64,000 bases of DNA from Sycobia sp. Sy_11 (GCA_018907035.1 JACCIC010000214.1:1-64000), one strand, 5' to 3'; positions 1 through 12,747 are shown, counted from the stretch's first letter. The notes: generated by a model from the sequence alone, not told the origin. Program-made: numbers and translations.

Positions 1-560
1 CATCATTGAGTTAATGTAAAAAAAAAAATACGTTCATTTCACCACGCAGCTGAAAAAATAGGCTCGTTTGTAATTTCAAAGTTCCATGGAAAACTGTTTC
101 TAAATCTAAGTACTCTTAATATTGTTGTCGCCTTTAATATTGATTACATCGACTGATTCGACGTAAGAAATTGTGACGAAAAGCTCTATTTAGCACTATT
201 TTCTTTTTATAAATTTAAATTTTTCAGCGTAAGACGACTACAAACAATTCAATTTCCGGAATACGAATTAATATTACTGCAGGGCGCAGCCTGACAGTCG
301 GATTAATCGTAGCCGTTTCACGCCAAGAAATTATACTTGAACAAAAAGACAAGTGTTACGTGCAAGTTCTTGTCGTTAATTTTCCTCCGCAATCTCGCGT
401 TTGTTCCAAACGAAAAATTTTTTTTTCTTTTATAAACAATGGAAAATGACGAAAGAAAAAGCGACGGGATTGCGTTTCGTTGGTCTGTGAATGGAACGGT
501 CGATTGAACGTTTTCCAAATGGAACGAAAGAGGGGAAAAAATTTTTTTTTTCAACGATAA
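1..560. other. AT-rich stretch, no gene recognised
   Basis: AT-rich sequence with several short A and T runs. No coding region, RNA gene or repeat longer than a few units is recognisable. Confidence 0.5.
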
Positions 561-870
561 ATAAATAAATCCATAGATCAGCTCTAGGCCGCGCGGCGTA
601 TTGCAGAGAGCCCCTTCTCCGCTAATTTCTTCAGCACGCTGGACCTCCGCGACTTTGAAAACCGCTCGAGCGGCTAAAGTAACGCCGCGCCCTCTCCAGC
701 AACCGCGCGTGTATAAGTGAGTTTGAATTTAGACGACGATCGTATATACGTGTTCGCGGGCATTTGTGCTCAAGTGTATGCGGGTGTTAAGGCTATTTCG
801 GTCACTTCCATTTCGGGCGGAGGATGGCTTCTTTATAAACGACGAGAGGAGCGGGGCGGCGGGTTGCTTT
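561..870. other. GC-rich CpG-dense island, no gene recognised
   Basis: Abrupt rise in G+C with many CpG dinucleotides (gcgcggcg near 590, ccgcgcg near 702), ending in a GC-rich stretch at 848-862. A TATA-like tataag lies at 712-717, but no start site or exon can be supported. It could be a regulatory element. Confidence 0.4.
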
Positions 871-1520
871 TACGACTTTCGAACGCTTACATAGATACAT
901 AGATACATATATATACAAATAATATATATGATATATATATATTATATATACTAACATAAAATACCTACATACATACCGTGCGAAATTCCGTTGCTTTGAT
1001 TTACGAAGGTCGCGGTGTTGCAGATGATCTGCTTATATATGGTCCGGCCATTTTCTTTATCATTGTTATTTTTATTGCACTATATGCAATATTAAAACTT
1101 TCATTTGGAGTCGAAAATTTCTTATTATAGCGTTGGTAACGTTAGGTTTTTCTTTTGGGGACGGTATATTTGAGCAGCTCTATATTTTTGCCTTTATTAT
1201 ACATTATAATTTAAAGCTATAATATATCAATCAAGCAATTCGGATTTCTATCGATCGATGTAAGTTTTATTTACGATGGTAATATGAACTTTTCAAGTTT
1301 TGTTTCAAGATACTTGTATCTTTCAAATGAAATACAAAGTTGAATTAATAAGTACTTTGAAATGAATTTGAGCAACGAAATTATTATATTTTTTTTAATA
1401 CTGCGAGATAATCGTAAAATTTTAACAAAGATTGTCTGAATATTATTTATACGTACTATTTAAATTTAATATTAATAACTAGATAAATATATATTTTATC
1501 GTACTTTCGTCACGTCTTGT
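871..1520. other. AT-rich spacer
   Basis: AT-rich DNA that starts with an imperfect (TA)-rich tract at about 900-960. The rest has no recognisable gene or repeat. Confidence 0.5.
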
Positions 1521-1522
1521 TT

Positions 1523-1561
1523 AACACACACACACACACACGCACACACACACACACACAT
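1523..1561. repeat. (CA)n microsatellite with one CG interruption
   Basis: Tandem ca dinucleotides run through this stretch, interrupted once by cg at 1541-1542. It is the first of several repeats packed into 750 bp. Confidence 0.97.
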
Positions 1562-1575
1562 ATTTTTATGCTCAT

Positions 1576-1579
<4 letters not shown>

Positions 1580-1606
<27 letters not shown>

Positions 1607-1607
1607 T
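1580..1607. repeat. (CA)n microsatellite
   Basis: Uninterrupted ca repeat about 20 bp after the previous one, separated by an AT-rich spacer. Confidence 0.97.
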
Positions 1608-1730
1608 ATTTATTATGCTCACGTGCATCGAATACGCAATTTACATTTCGGCGAAATTTGCGTTCCGTTCAAAACCTGATGTATACGACGACCTCCTCAC
1701 TCGTGCGCTGCTGTACGTATCTATGTGTAT

Positions 1731-1771
1731 GTATATATGTATATATGTATATATGTATATATGTATATATG
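1731..1771. repeat. Tandem repeat of the 8-mer gtatatat
   Basis: Five consecutive copies of gtatatat. The longer unit distinguishes this from the plain (TA)n tracts of the window. Confidence 0.95.
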
Positions 1772-1779
1772 CGATAATA

Positions 1780-1936
1780 TTAGTGCGAAATCGCGGTATA
1801 ACCACCGCGTGCATTCGTAGCCTGCACCGCAAACCCTCTGCTTTTGCGCAGTGGCTCCGCGTCGAGCTGTGCTTCTGTTGCTCCGTCCTCTATACTTTAC
1901 ATATCCATACGTTCTTCGTTCGCTTCGGCTCGCCTC

Positions 1937-2018
<82 letters not shown>

Positions 2019-2195
2019 CGCGCTCATCCTCTTACCACGCATTTAAGAAGTCGTGCATTATAATTGGACTACCGTGAAACGCACCGCGCCACGCGCCCCC
2101 TTTCGCGCAGAGTATGGGATCGACGTGTTCGCCGCGCGTGTTGACGGATACGGACAGCCCGTGACGCAGAGGAGAGGAGAGAAGTTGAAAGGCGA
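1780..2195. other. GC-rich CpG-dense stretch around the (CT)n tract
   Basis: CpG-rich sequence on both sides of the long (CT)n repeat, for example the stretches at 2080-2110 and 2125-2165. No gene is recognised. Confidence 0.35.
1940..2015. repeat. (CT)n microsatellite, about 75 bp
   Basis: Longest uninterrupted polypyrimidine dinucleotide tract in the window. It is embedded in a CG-rich stretch (about 1790-2190). Its complement is (GA)n, the type of sequence bound by GAGA-factor-like proteins in insects and able to form a triplex. Open frames across it encode only Ser-Leu repeats. Confidence 0.97.
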
Positions 2196-2198
2196 AAT

Positions 2199-2272
2199 GA
2201 TATATATATATATACATATATTATATATATATATATATAATATATATATATATGTACTTATATATATATAAA
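2199..2272. repeat. Imperfect (TA)n tract
   Basis: Mostly alternating T and A with interruptions (cata, tgta). It directly follows the GC-rich stretch. Confidence 0.95.
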
Positions 2273-2279
2273 TGTACTT

Positions 2280-2540
2280 ATAGAAATAATTAGCCTTTGA
2301 TAAATGTACCGCCGTGATTGGAACATATAATTTATTTTAATATTTTGACAAAAAATGGATAACAGCGATAGTTCAAAAGTATATCAAAAGGGTTGAGAGT
2401 TGACAATTGACTGATTATGAATATTCATAATATAATATTATTGTAGCTGATATAAAATAATATAAACGGGGCGCCCCGTAGACACTTATCTCCTCCTAAC
2501 TTTTAGACCTGTACCAGAGGATAAATCAATTTAAGATTGA
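2280..2540. other. AT-rich spacer
   Basis: Ordinary AT-rich sequence. A short self-complementary ggggcgcccc is at 2468-2477. Nothing else is recognised. Confidence 0.4.
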
Positions 2541-2646
2541 AAATATAAAAGCGCTGAGAATCTTTCAAGTTCGCCCGCGTCCCAGACCCGACGCGCATCA
2601 CACACGATATTTATCGCGTACGCGATTCCGCGCGCGTGATAATGAA

Positions 2647-2681
<35 letters not shown>

Positions 2682-2682
2682 T
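2647..2682. repeat. Compound (AT)n(AC)n microsatellite
   Basis: About ten at units pass directly into about eight ac units inside a GC-rich island. Confidence 0.96.
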
Positions 2683-3040
2683 ACATTATAGCCGTAAACG
2701 CCCGTCGCCCGGGCAGCGGGGCGCAGAGACCGGGGCGTGCCAGAGCGCCGTGCGCCTGACACCTTGACGCGCGCGCGGGAAGGGAGAGAATGGGGCCCGG
2801 GCCCCGAGGATAATGCGGCGTCGGAGGAGCGGACGGGCGATCGGACGCGGGCGTTGTAATTGAATCCGCCGGGGTTCGGCCGCGGCGGAGCGGGCGCGGC
2901 CGAAGTTTCGACGGGCGCTTTTTACGCGGGCGGCGCTCGCGAGCCACCTTCGCGAACGTTCCGAATTCGACTCCCCGGGGCGCCGCGGCTACGGGCGCCC
3001 GCGCTTCTGGGATGTGCCCCCCCCTCCCCCACCCTTCCTC

Positions 3041-3067
3041 TCTCGCTCGCTCGCTCGCTCGCTCGCT
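3041..3067. repeat. (CTCG)n tetranucleotide repeat
   Basis: About six tandem copies of ctcg/cgct, unusual for containing a CpG in every unit. Confidence 0.93.
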
Positions 3068-3993
3068 TTCTCGAGGGGACGCGTTAATTGGCTTATGTCA
3101 AGTTTACCGAGAGCTCTGGGATCCGGAGTGAGATTCCGCTCTCGGCCGAGTAGAGCTGAGCTTTTTAAAAAGAAGCCTTATTTACTGGGATGAGCTTGTT
3201 TTGCTCCGGGACGAGTAAGACGCGTCACGCGGAATTCGATTAATTCCGCCAGTTTATTGTACCAAAATTCAATAGTGTATGTAAAGGTAAATACCTTAAG
3301 AAACGTTTTATTGTCACCGTTGCTGTACGAAATTTTTCCGGGGTTTTAATGCGATTTGAATAGAAAGATTAAAAATTTTGCTTATTATAGAATCATGTCG
3401 ATCTTCTCCGGATTCGCGTTATATATAGTTTATAAATATATTATAAAATCATTTTACAATGATCGTTTATAGACAAATGCTAAGTTATAGAAACAAGGTC
3501 AATTATATACATCGTTCAGACAATCTAAGAGGCATGTCTGCATCTCTTAAGAAAACGAAAGTACTTAATACATATACAACACTTTATTTTTTGAGCTTAT
3601 TCTATACAGAATCGTTTGCAGCTACATCGTATTATTTATGCTCTTAATTTCTACTGACTTATCTACTACAAAATTTGCTCGATCCAATGAATCTTTGCCA
3701 TTTCCATCGGTTTCTCGTGATTAGAATAATATCGCACGCTCGCATAAACCAAAGACAAGAAATAAATCAAAACAAAGTCTCGAGCACAAGCGAGGAGATA
3801 ATCCTCGGGACAGATATTTTTCGGTTGTTTCACAAATCGTCCATATTATAGCAAGGAGCTTGGAAAAAGTTAATCGTCTCAAGGGGTAATGGGGTACGTT
3901 GAAACATCATAATAATAAGTCCCTTCCTCGCGCTGACAAGGGTGCTTATTGATCAAACAAACTTTTTCGATAAAATTCGAGTACGGCTTCTAA

Positions 3994-3994
3994 C

Positions 3995-4026
<32 letters not shown>

Positions 4027-4033
4027 ATATATA
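3994..4033. repeat. (TA)n microsatellite
   Basis: About 40 bp of alternating T and A with one tatt interruption. Confidence 0.96.
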
Positions 4034-4327
4034 ACCGATTGCTCAAGATATATCAAATTCGCACTATATTTCAATCACTCACTGTACGCAGATTTCGATG
4101 GATTTTCCATTTGCATTTAAGTATAAAAAATTTGATCTGCTCGGGGAATCATACTCGATCATAGTCAAATCTTTTTATCTACAATATTTCGCTGCCCGTG
4201 AAAGTTATTGTTAACGTTCTACTTTTCGACTTACAATAAATGGGGTGGAAAGGCGAAACATGATAAAATATGTGAAGAGCCGACATCAATTACATTTTTT
4301 CTATTACTCTTTACTAGAGAATTCTTC

Positions 4328-4386
4328 CTCTCTCTATCTCTCTCTCTCTCGTCTCTCTCTCTCTCTCTCTCTGCCTTTCTCTCTCT
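4328..4386. repeat. Interrupted (CT)n microsatellite
   Basis: Polypyrimidine tract of ct units broken by ta, gt and gc. It is the one long CT tract not clearly inside a GC-rich island. Confidence 0.95.
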
Positions 4387-5084
4387 TCCCTTCTATTCAG
4401 CGCATCAAAAAAAAAAAGAGTTCGAAGTACCGGGTCGCCAAGATTGCAATTGATATGTATGCGATTCCAGCCAGCAATACTTAGATTTATGGATAATTCA
4501 ATGTTTTACGCAAGCTTTTCAGAATTTTTTCAGTTAATGTACAAAAAGTTTCCGATAGATATGTAACATACGTAAAAATTAGTATTTTAGAACAAAATAA
4601 TATGTAATTCTCATGTACTTTATTCAATGTTAGATATTAGATATATTAGATAAGAAAAAAATATTTTAAAACGTATCGAAGAATCCAAAATCTAGAAGCA
4701 AGAAAAATCTATAACGTCAGTGAACAAAGAAATGACAATATAATAAATAATCTATGTTTTATTGAAGATTAACTGCGAAGCTTTGAATTAATTGGCAATC
4801 GGAAATGTTTCGAAATTACCAATTTTCAGTAGATGTCTGCCATAGATTTTTGTATACGCTCACGTTTATAGAAAGAAGTTCACGTGGCTTGGGTAGGGAA
4901 TAATACGTGTTCCGCCTACGGATATGAGAGAGAAACTTGTTTTTTGCTGGTCGGCTGCCCTAAACTGGACTGATTTACAACTTGAACCGGCGGCTTTCCT
5001 TTCTCCCTTCTTCTCTTTTTCTCCAAACTTACACGATTTCTATATATAATCTTTCAAAGATTTTAAAACTGAAAAATTTAGCGA

Positions 5085-5225
5085 AATTTTTTTACCAATC
5101 ATAGTTATTATTACATATTGAATTTTTTGATTTTATTGAAAGCCGCGTGATTTTTGCTCCCAAATAATGGTGCTAATCAGCGATGGAGGACTACGACGTG
5201 TTAGCAAACGAAGCACATATAAACG
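5085..5225 (+). repeat. Dispersed repeat family, copy A
   Basis: The 73 nt from 5151 to 5223 align without gaps to 49263-49335, with 56 matches by my count and mostly transition differences. Weaker similarity reaches back to about 5085 (ttaccaa...tagtt...acat in both copies). Both copies have the same orientation and lie 44 kb apart. The reverse complement has stop codons at the same places in both copies, so the core does not look coding in that frame. It is probably an old transposable element fragment; a duplicated regulatory element is the alternative. Confidence 0.75.
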
Positions 5226-6790
5226 GAACATATAGTTAAAAAGGATATATAGTAAAAAATAAAGAAACATAAATAATTCAAGAAATTTTGGTATTTTTAT
5301 ATAAGAGAGAGAATTTTTTCAACATAAATAGTTTTACAATAGTTTTACAAAAGAAAAATTTCGTTTCTTTAATAATTGTTAAAAAAGAAATATTTTTCAA
5401 TGAATGTAGTCTATTTCCATTATTTGAACGAAAAATATAGCGCGTTATTTATTAACGGACTTTGGCTGTGTATAATCTATTATTCGAACAAATATTTTGA
5501 ATGCTAACTGGGAGACTATAATGTGTATTTAAATTTATGCACGATAAACAAAGTACTGTGCAATTGATTTTCCGAAGATGGAATAAAATTCTTATGTCAA
5601 CTTTCAGATATAAATAAAGCAATTTATTTTGTATAGAATTTTAAAGCGATTTCGCGAATCAATTGTACCTGAAAAAAAATCGCTGACGGCACGGTGCTAA
5701 TAATTGAATGCAACACACGATGGCAGACAGTTTACATACATAAAGTGATCTTTTTATGCGAACGTCAGTGTTTCTTCCAAGACTCTATCAGGATGTACTA
5801 TTATGTATGTTCTTTGCAGCATTGTTTTTAGAATACTTGGTATGATCTTTCGCCTAGGCAAGTTTGCAAATTCCATTTACACACTGAGAAGAAAAATGGT
5901 TAAATTACCTCTAGATATCCTGTACTCCTGCATTATCGATGAATAAATTTTTCACTTATGATTGATTCGGAGACACCGTTAGGTTATGCGAACTTAATTA
6001 AAAAATAATTATACCGAAGAGAAACAATTACTTTTTATTTTTATAGATAACCGGTGCAAGGATGTAAATATTATGCGCCTCTGTTGGACGACTTCACCAC
6101 TACGGTGAAAGTTTTGAAAACGGAAAATTTAAAGATATTTTGATTTTGTTCATTGTTGAAACAAAAAGTGTCATTTAATTTGTCTTAGACTTAGCAGGAA
6201 TTTCGCCCGTAAAATTAAGAATTAATTAACTTAGAATCTTCGATTATTATTCTTATATTAGCTATTTTTATAAGTGAATAAGCACAATGAAAACTAATTA
6301 AAAATGTTTGCCATCTAAGAAATGAAATAAGTGTTCAGTATAAAGTAATTGTAAATAGTATACTAAACAAGCTGAGAAAACTGTGGAAAAGTTTATAAAC
6401 TAATAAAATCAAAGGTATATGAATGAATAAACAGTAGTGTTAATAATGAAGAGTTATAAAAATTTTGTATAAATGCCTTAGACATGGAATAGTGGTATAT
6501 TAGTACAACCATCTGACAGGATTTCAACTATTATAACAGAATCATTTTAAAGGAACACGCTACAATACAATCGGGAAAAAGATTCTTAATTTTATCTTGA
6601 ATTGATTTTCATTAAACAACGTCCCATCCTGACTTTTGGCATCGAATGCGAAGAAAGGATCCATATTATTTCAAGTCGAAAGGTTTCGATGTAAAAAATT
6701 TGGGTTACCTTATTTTGTAAATAGATTATGATTAAATTCTTACATTCGGCTAAGCTTCAATTGACAACATTCAAGAAACTATAGATTTGA

Positions 6791-6818
6791 GTATATATAT
6801 ATATATATATATATATAA
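6791..6818. repeat. (TA)n microsatellite
   Basis: About 13 ta units, followed by further atatata at 6821. Confidence 0.95.
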
Positions 6819-7587
6819 CTATATATAGATTTAGATTTAGAAAATCGTATTTGCTGTAAATGATTTTATCAAAAGAGTTTTTATTAAAATTCACTCCGAT
6901 CAGTGCAAAAAAATTTAATTAGATGGTAGCGCTATTTATATTATATTTAACAAAGCCCAATTATATTGTAAGGAAAACTAAAGCATTTTTTTAAAATAAG
7001 ACCACGCGTTCGTCCCCAAAAGTTCACGCCCACAATCCAGATCTAATCCCTCACACATATGCGACGGCCTCTCCTTGTCAATCAAGAATATATGCAGTAT
7101 TACATCTGTAATAAATAAATAAAAAGGCAGTTTCACATTTTATGCTTCCAATACTACAAGGATTTCACCTTTATAACCGAGCAATCGCTTCAATGGCATA
7201 AATGTATCGAATCGAATTATATATCATTGTACAATGCCGTTCCATGAAAACTGACGTACATATTTCCATAAATATACAACACGTTTTTCCTGAAACTGCC
7301 GCGTCTTACTGGGGAATCAATGAAAGCAAAGCAATAAAATATCTCATTCGTATAGTCTGATGCTAACCTCTTTTCCGTTCCTCTACACGATAGAGAGACA
7401 GAAAGATAGGCCTTGACAAGTGACGTTTATCAAACTAGAGTTCCTGAACGAGGCCCATACAGGCCAGACCATGGGGAGTTTTTTCCTGAGAAACATATTA
7501 ACAAGCTCAATTTTATTAGGCCAGACGTTAAAGGACAAGCAAAAAAGTTACTAGGAAATCATGAATTATAACCTGCCGAATTGATGC

Positions 7588-7606
7588 TTTATTTATTTAT
7601 TTATTT
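7588..7606. repeat. Short (TTTA)n repeat
   Basis: About five tandem ttta units. Confidence 0.85.
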
Positions 7607-8880
7607 CTTTATTCAATAACGGCTCCGTCAAGCACTTTTGAGAATCGAATTGCGCACAAAATTATCGCTTATAAAATAATAAGATTATTGCGTAAGTTGC
7701 ACGTAATGTACCTGCATATGACCCAATGCCCCTTGGCAGCCCTATAAATCATTTTATCGAATGCACGCCAGACGAATGATTGGCAATATGAAACGTACGT
7801 CAGACGATAGGCTTTTTACGACAGCGAAAATTTGGATAAAACGATCCCCAGGCTCGGAAATCCCGGTCAAAGTATTTATCACCGAAAAGTATGCATTTTT
7901 AATTTCAAACTTAGGAAAAAAATTATAACTGATCGTAACGGACTTCTATGAGCATATATATTGAATCAAATTTAAACAGTGGTTGAGAATTTAACTCTAG
8001 ATGATCAAAAAATAATGGCACTGTGAATTTTTTAAAACAGATAAAATTTCCTCATTAAATATTTTTTCAAACTGATTAATGCAGTAACATCTCTTTGCAT
8101 TCATATCTAATAACTGCGAACTTTTGACATTCAATGTTCATATATCAATATCGTATTCATTGAGTAATTTTATACTATTGTATTTAAATGTGTTCCTTTA
8201 TGAATATTGATTTGCAGACAAAATAACACTCATTACATATCCATTTAAAAGAAAACTGAAACTAACCAACATATGAAATGTTAGTTTAAAGGCCACCACA
8301 AGATCCCAATATTTTTCTTGCTTTATGTTATTTATATATGTTTCACAACTTGTTTAACCATTAACTATATGAATTCTTGGCAAATTCTATTTGAGGATAA
8401 GTAAGAAACTTTGCTTTGACCTTTTTGGGCATATGTATCGATATATTGTTTTAATATAGTTTCATACAGAAAACAGTTCTAGGATTTCAATATAGTCAAC
8501 GTTCTAAGGCGCATTCAATACTTAATTGAAATCCCTATTCTATTAAACATTATAGAATACTACCACTATTTCCTTCAAGATTGAAGTACAGTACTTTGCT
8601 GCAGCTTCTATCATACTAAATTCTATGTCGATGTAAAAATTTATTAATTTATAATCAATATGAAATATCATACAGTGACTGTTTTTTAAAATGTCCATAA
8701 GAGTAATAAGTCAAGTGATCGGTTTGATTTTCATACGGAATACATGTTTTATTAAAGTATTTTCCCTTACTATCTGATTATAGATCGTAGTTTATTTAAT
8801 CGAATTTCTTATTCAATATCCGACCACTGCTATCAAGCTTTTTTGGTAGTAGTTTGTGCAAAAGTATGCTTTAGCACTGC

Positions 8881-9540
8881 AAGCTCTCTCCCTTGATCCG
8901 ACTCTGCGTATATAGAAAAACGCGTGGTCGAATAATGGCTCTATCCGTAACCTATCGGCGTTCGAATGTCGAGCTTTTATTTGGAAAAATAAATGAAAAA
9001 AAGACAAGCATCGCCAGCGGAATCACTCAGAGGATTATTGTGGAACCGGTGGTTTTGAACTTTTCCCCCCTCCTCGTCGCGGTTATATGGCTGCAAATGA
9101 TATTTGCCGGCTTCTAAATGGCCGCGGTCTGGAAATATGAAATTCCTACGTGGGCGTCTGGTTTGTTTACGACTTTTGCGGATTTGGATTTAACGTCTTT
9201 CGGGCGGATGCGAAGTGTATTCGTCGATGAATGCCCGGTATCATACACATACGCGTATACACGCAGTTCGGTTGCAGTCGTATATTGGCACAGGGCTATA
9301 TGAATACGTCTTTCTGATATATATTTCTTAAAAAAAAAAAAAATGAAGTTTACACTTGCCTCCGTTAATACAGATTTAATCTACACGAGCTCGGATTTTC
9401 TCGCCTTTTAGGATAGAGCTCTTTCGAAAATCGCGGAATTCCGAGCCAGATGGCCGGAGGTTCCGCGAAATTAGCAGCGCTGAGTCGACGACTGATGCGG
9501 CACATCTGTGAAAAAAGAATTCTTTGATGGGCAGCCGATT
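8881..9540. other. Moderately GC-rich island
   Basis: Base composition rises and CpG is frequent. A plus-strand frame runs from 8893 to 9303 with only one in-frame stop (9115-9117, directly followed by ATG), but the translation shows no recognisable family. This is most likely a noncoding island. Confidence 0.35.
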
Positions 9541-12500
9541 TGTGTATAGATTGATAATAATATTTTTTACTCGGAAAAATATTGTCTAGTAAAAATTACT
9601 GTCCGGTAATTAGATCACATATTGTAAAAAACTCAGAAATGATCGTATAGCTTCTAATAAATTTTAATAGATTAATGATAACTTTTCGTTTGCAAATCTT
9701 TTTAAAATATATGCTAATTTTCTATATTTTAGCAGAATTATGAAAACAATTATTCTATAAAGTTATTTCGATAAATACAGCTTTGGTGTCTTAAATAATG
9801 AGATAAATGTCACATTGTTTAAGGTAAACTTCTTAAAAAATTTTCTCGCGCTGTAGATGTTCATTTTGAATTGAATTAAACATTAAGTCGCAAGAGAAAT
9901 ACGAAGAACGCAGTGCTACTTGGTAAATAATGCCACATTAATTTATCGGTGAAAGTGTGAAAATGGCTTATAAGTATATATAATAAATGATATAATGAAA
10001 ACAATCCAATAATTTTGACTCCGTAGGAAAATATTTTTTTATTTTATTCGCTCGGTCGGCGATAGGTCGCTCGACGACATCAAACGGTGCAGATCGATTC
10101 ACACTTTTGAATGCCGGCTTGCGCTCTTCATCATTATTACAAGTTCTCTGGATTCACCCTCTTAATTTTTACATGCTCGTTACACGTTCGTGCCAAATTT
10201 GCGCACTGATACTTGAATTTCCGATTACTATATCTACAGTGATCTTTTTTCTTATACTAAGATACGATAGCCGAACTATTATTGAGGAGTAAAATTTGAC
10301 ATTGCAAATTTTTATCACATATATCATTTAAGGAAGTGTATTGAAATCGATTCATTCATTACGATTCTATAATTTTAAAATATGCAAGGATATTGATTTT
10401 AGGAAAGTGCATATATCTTATGAAGCGAACCTACATCAGTTACTGACTGAGCTGTAGGGTGTCGATGCATGCAATTAAAAATTTAAAATCCCCCATTTCA
10501 ACACAATATTCTTCGCCCATAGATCATTTAATTGTCTTTACATTATTGCTTCTCGTTCATTTTAGCAAGCATCCTACGCAAGAATCAGTTACCTACCGCC
10601 TTACTGACGAGCCGACCAGATAACTGAGGGCGAAAAATACAAATAGTAATTGTTTCAGTTCATAATTTTAACTTATTTTCTGATGATCGAAGGTTCTTAT
10701 TAACACTTCATTTTTTTAATCCATTATTCTTTTAAAATAGTTATAAAATTAAATATATAATCAATAAATAAGATATTTATGGGAAAAAGTTTTTTTTTGT
10801 ACTAATTCCAATTCAAGGCTGAAGTCATCGGATCAGGTGAAAAGAATAATTTCTTGTCACAATATAACGGCCTATACACATAAAAATATCGTTTGTGTGG
10901 TAAACGTTAAATTTCTAGTTTTTCCAACCAAAATCGCATTTATATAATAATTACTACACTCAACTTTTTTGATCCGTGAGTGAATCTTATGAATGAAGAT
11001 TTTTCATTCTCTGAATATAAGGAGTGAGAAGTAGGAATTGACTTGAAAAAATATGAAGTTATCTTTAGAATAGATGCAAAAAGAATTTTAAAATGGAAGA
11101 TCATTATTGTCGAGAATGTATATATGAAATATTAAAATGGCACTTTGTTTTTTTACTTTAGTTAAGCATAATTTTAATTAATCTCTTTTGAAATATTTCG
11201 TATAAAGCGCGTTCAAGTTTGATTATTTATAATGCCGGAGGACGTTAAATTCACCTTACGTAAAAGGAATTTTCTGTCTGAAATGACTTTCAGTCTCTAT
11301 ACGGCGCACGATAAATATCTTTTTTTCCGGACGTTTGACGCACATCAAAGGAATTCCGAGCGCATGCAGCAGTTCTTATCAAATATCGAATAAAGTAACT
11401 TTTAAAATGTAACGTCCTCTTGGCTCTTTTACTTCGCTTGCAGGTTATGACATGACATTCGGAAAAATGTACGCATAAATGGAGAAAGACCATTACGCGC
11501 TTATTTATAACGAAGAAGAAAATAAAATATGTATAATTTATCAAATCCAATTTAGCGACAAAGTAAAGCGTCCAACGGCTGGGGATCTAGAATCCACTTA
11601 GATATTCGAATAATGTGTATCTGATTAAAATAGTAAAATGAAGATTTTTGAGATTTTTGCTGTATCCAAGCCTTATGATACTGCACTGACTTACATTTTT
11701 AGTAAATACCTATATTCTTGGAATTTAATATTTAATTTAATTCGAGGCTAGAAAAATCGTAAAATTTATATACATCTAAAGCTTAAGTTAAGCGAATATT
11801 TTTTTTTGTTTTATAAACTTATTTAATCCATTGATTTTAGATAAAACAATTATTTTCGTCTTGATCATAACGAATAGAACATGCGTCGTCGCATTTCTCA
11901 ATAATTAATACAATTTTTCCTATTATTATACAAAGGGTGATCGTCAAAATGACACTTTTTTCTCGCATGTGTATTTACAAATCACAGTTTTTAGTGTAAA
12001 GTCAGAGCTTTCGAAGCTCTAAAAATAAAAAACAAAGATTTGTCTTAAAAATAAACACTTGCCTTATGGCATAAAAACAAGTTGGATAAAGAGAATAAAT
12101 AATAGATCTTTATTTTTTTTAAATTTGCAGAATTCATCCTAATGCAAGTGTTCAAAAATCATCAAATACAGAGAATTTTAAAAAAGTATACGAATTTTTA
12201 TAAAAATTATTCACACATGAATTTTCGTCTATTATAACCTTCAAATATAGTAATATATTTTTTCGTGAAGGGCGGAAGGTTAATCAGGCTATAAAGAAGC
12301 CTTCAGAACTTCCAGAGGATGTTCACAAACATCCCCAAATGCGTTAATCCAAAAAATGTGAAAAACTTTTATAGTGAATTTGGATGAAAAGTTAACTACG
12401 GAATGAAGCGTAAACACACCCTCATTATCATCCTTTTTATCGGAAATCGAAATTGCAATTAAAAGAAAAAATATAGTTCGCTGTGTTTTTATAGAAGATT

Positions 12501-12745
12501 CGTAATAATATTAACAAATATAATCATTTAATAGTAAGAAAAACTATTGTATTAGATCAACTAAGCATTTATTTTTGACATGCATTCGTATATGAATTTC
12601 ATTAAAAAAATGATAAACTTTTTTCAACAAAATTTCGATCAAAAGTTAAAATTTCTTATGCAATCTCTAATTTCTATTGCCCTTTCGGTAGCAATGGGAA
12701 TCTTTAATTCTGACAAATTTCAATATTCATTATAATTTACGATAG
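9541..12745. other. AT-rich stretch with small hairpins
   Basis: About 3.2 kb without a recognisable gene. It contains short inverted repeats: tgctaa/ttagca at 9713-9734, cctaca/tgtagg at 10431-10458 and ggatgtt/aacatcc at 12318-12335. A larger hairpin at 11977-12043 is listed separately. Confidence 0.45.
11977..12043. other. Hairpin of about 67 nt
   Basis: Nested complementary blocks: acaaatc/gatttgt outside, ttttta/taaaaa in the middle, and agagctt/aagctct around a three-base loop at 12011-12013. The length is in the range of a microRNA precursor, but the middle of the stem pairs poorly and no known microRNA is recognised. Confidence 0.35.
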
Positions 12746-12746
12746 A

Positions 12747-12747
12747 G

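Larger units (their letters stand above)
2541..3240. other. GC-rich CpG-dense island, no gene recognised
   Basis: One of the strongest islands of the window, with very dense CpG between about 2690 and 3010, a (TA)n(CA)n compound microsatellite inside it and a (CTCG)n tract at its end. Frames on both strands stay open for 75-138 codons but encode Arg/Pro/Ala/Gly-rich text typical of GC-rich noncoding DNA. A regulatory island or an unrecognised 5' exon are both possible. Confidence 0.45.
3241..5080. other. AT-rich stretch with two microsatellites
   Basis: No gene recognised. It holds a (TA)n tract and a (CT)n tract, listed separately. Confidence 0.45.
5226..8880. other. Long AT-rich stretch, no gene recognised
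   Basis: About 3.6 kb of AT-rich DNA without open frames above background. It contains a (TA)n tract at 6791-6818 and an (ATTT)n run at 7588-7606. The segment 7690-7880 is less AT-rich and more complex than its surroundings and may be a conserved noncoding element. Confidence 0.45.

Noticed and set aside
1615..2077. Several frames with long Ser-Leu runs
   Set aside because: They are direct translations of the (CT)n microsatellite.
10431..10458. cctaca/tgtagg hairpin as a microRNA precursor
   Set aside because: The stem is only six pairs and flanking pairing is poor.
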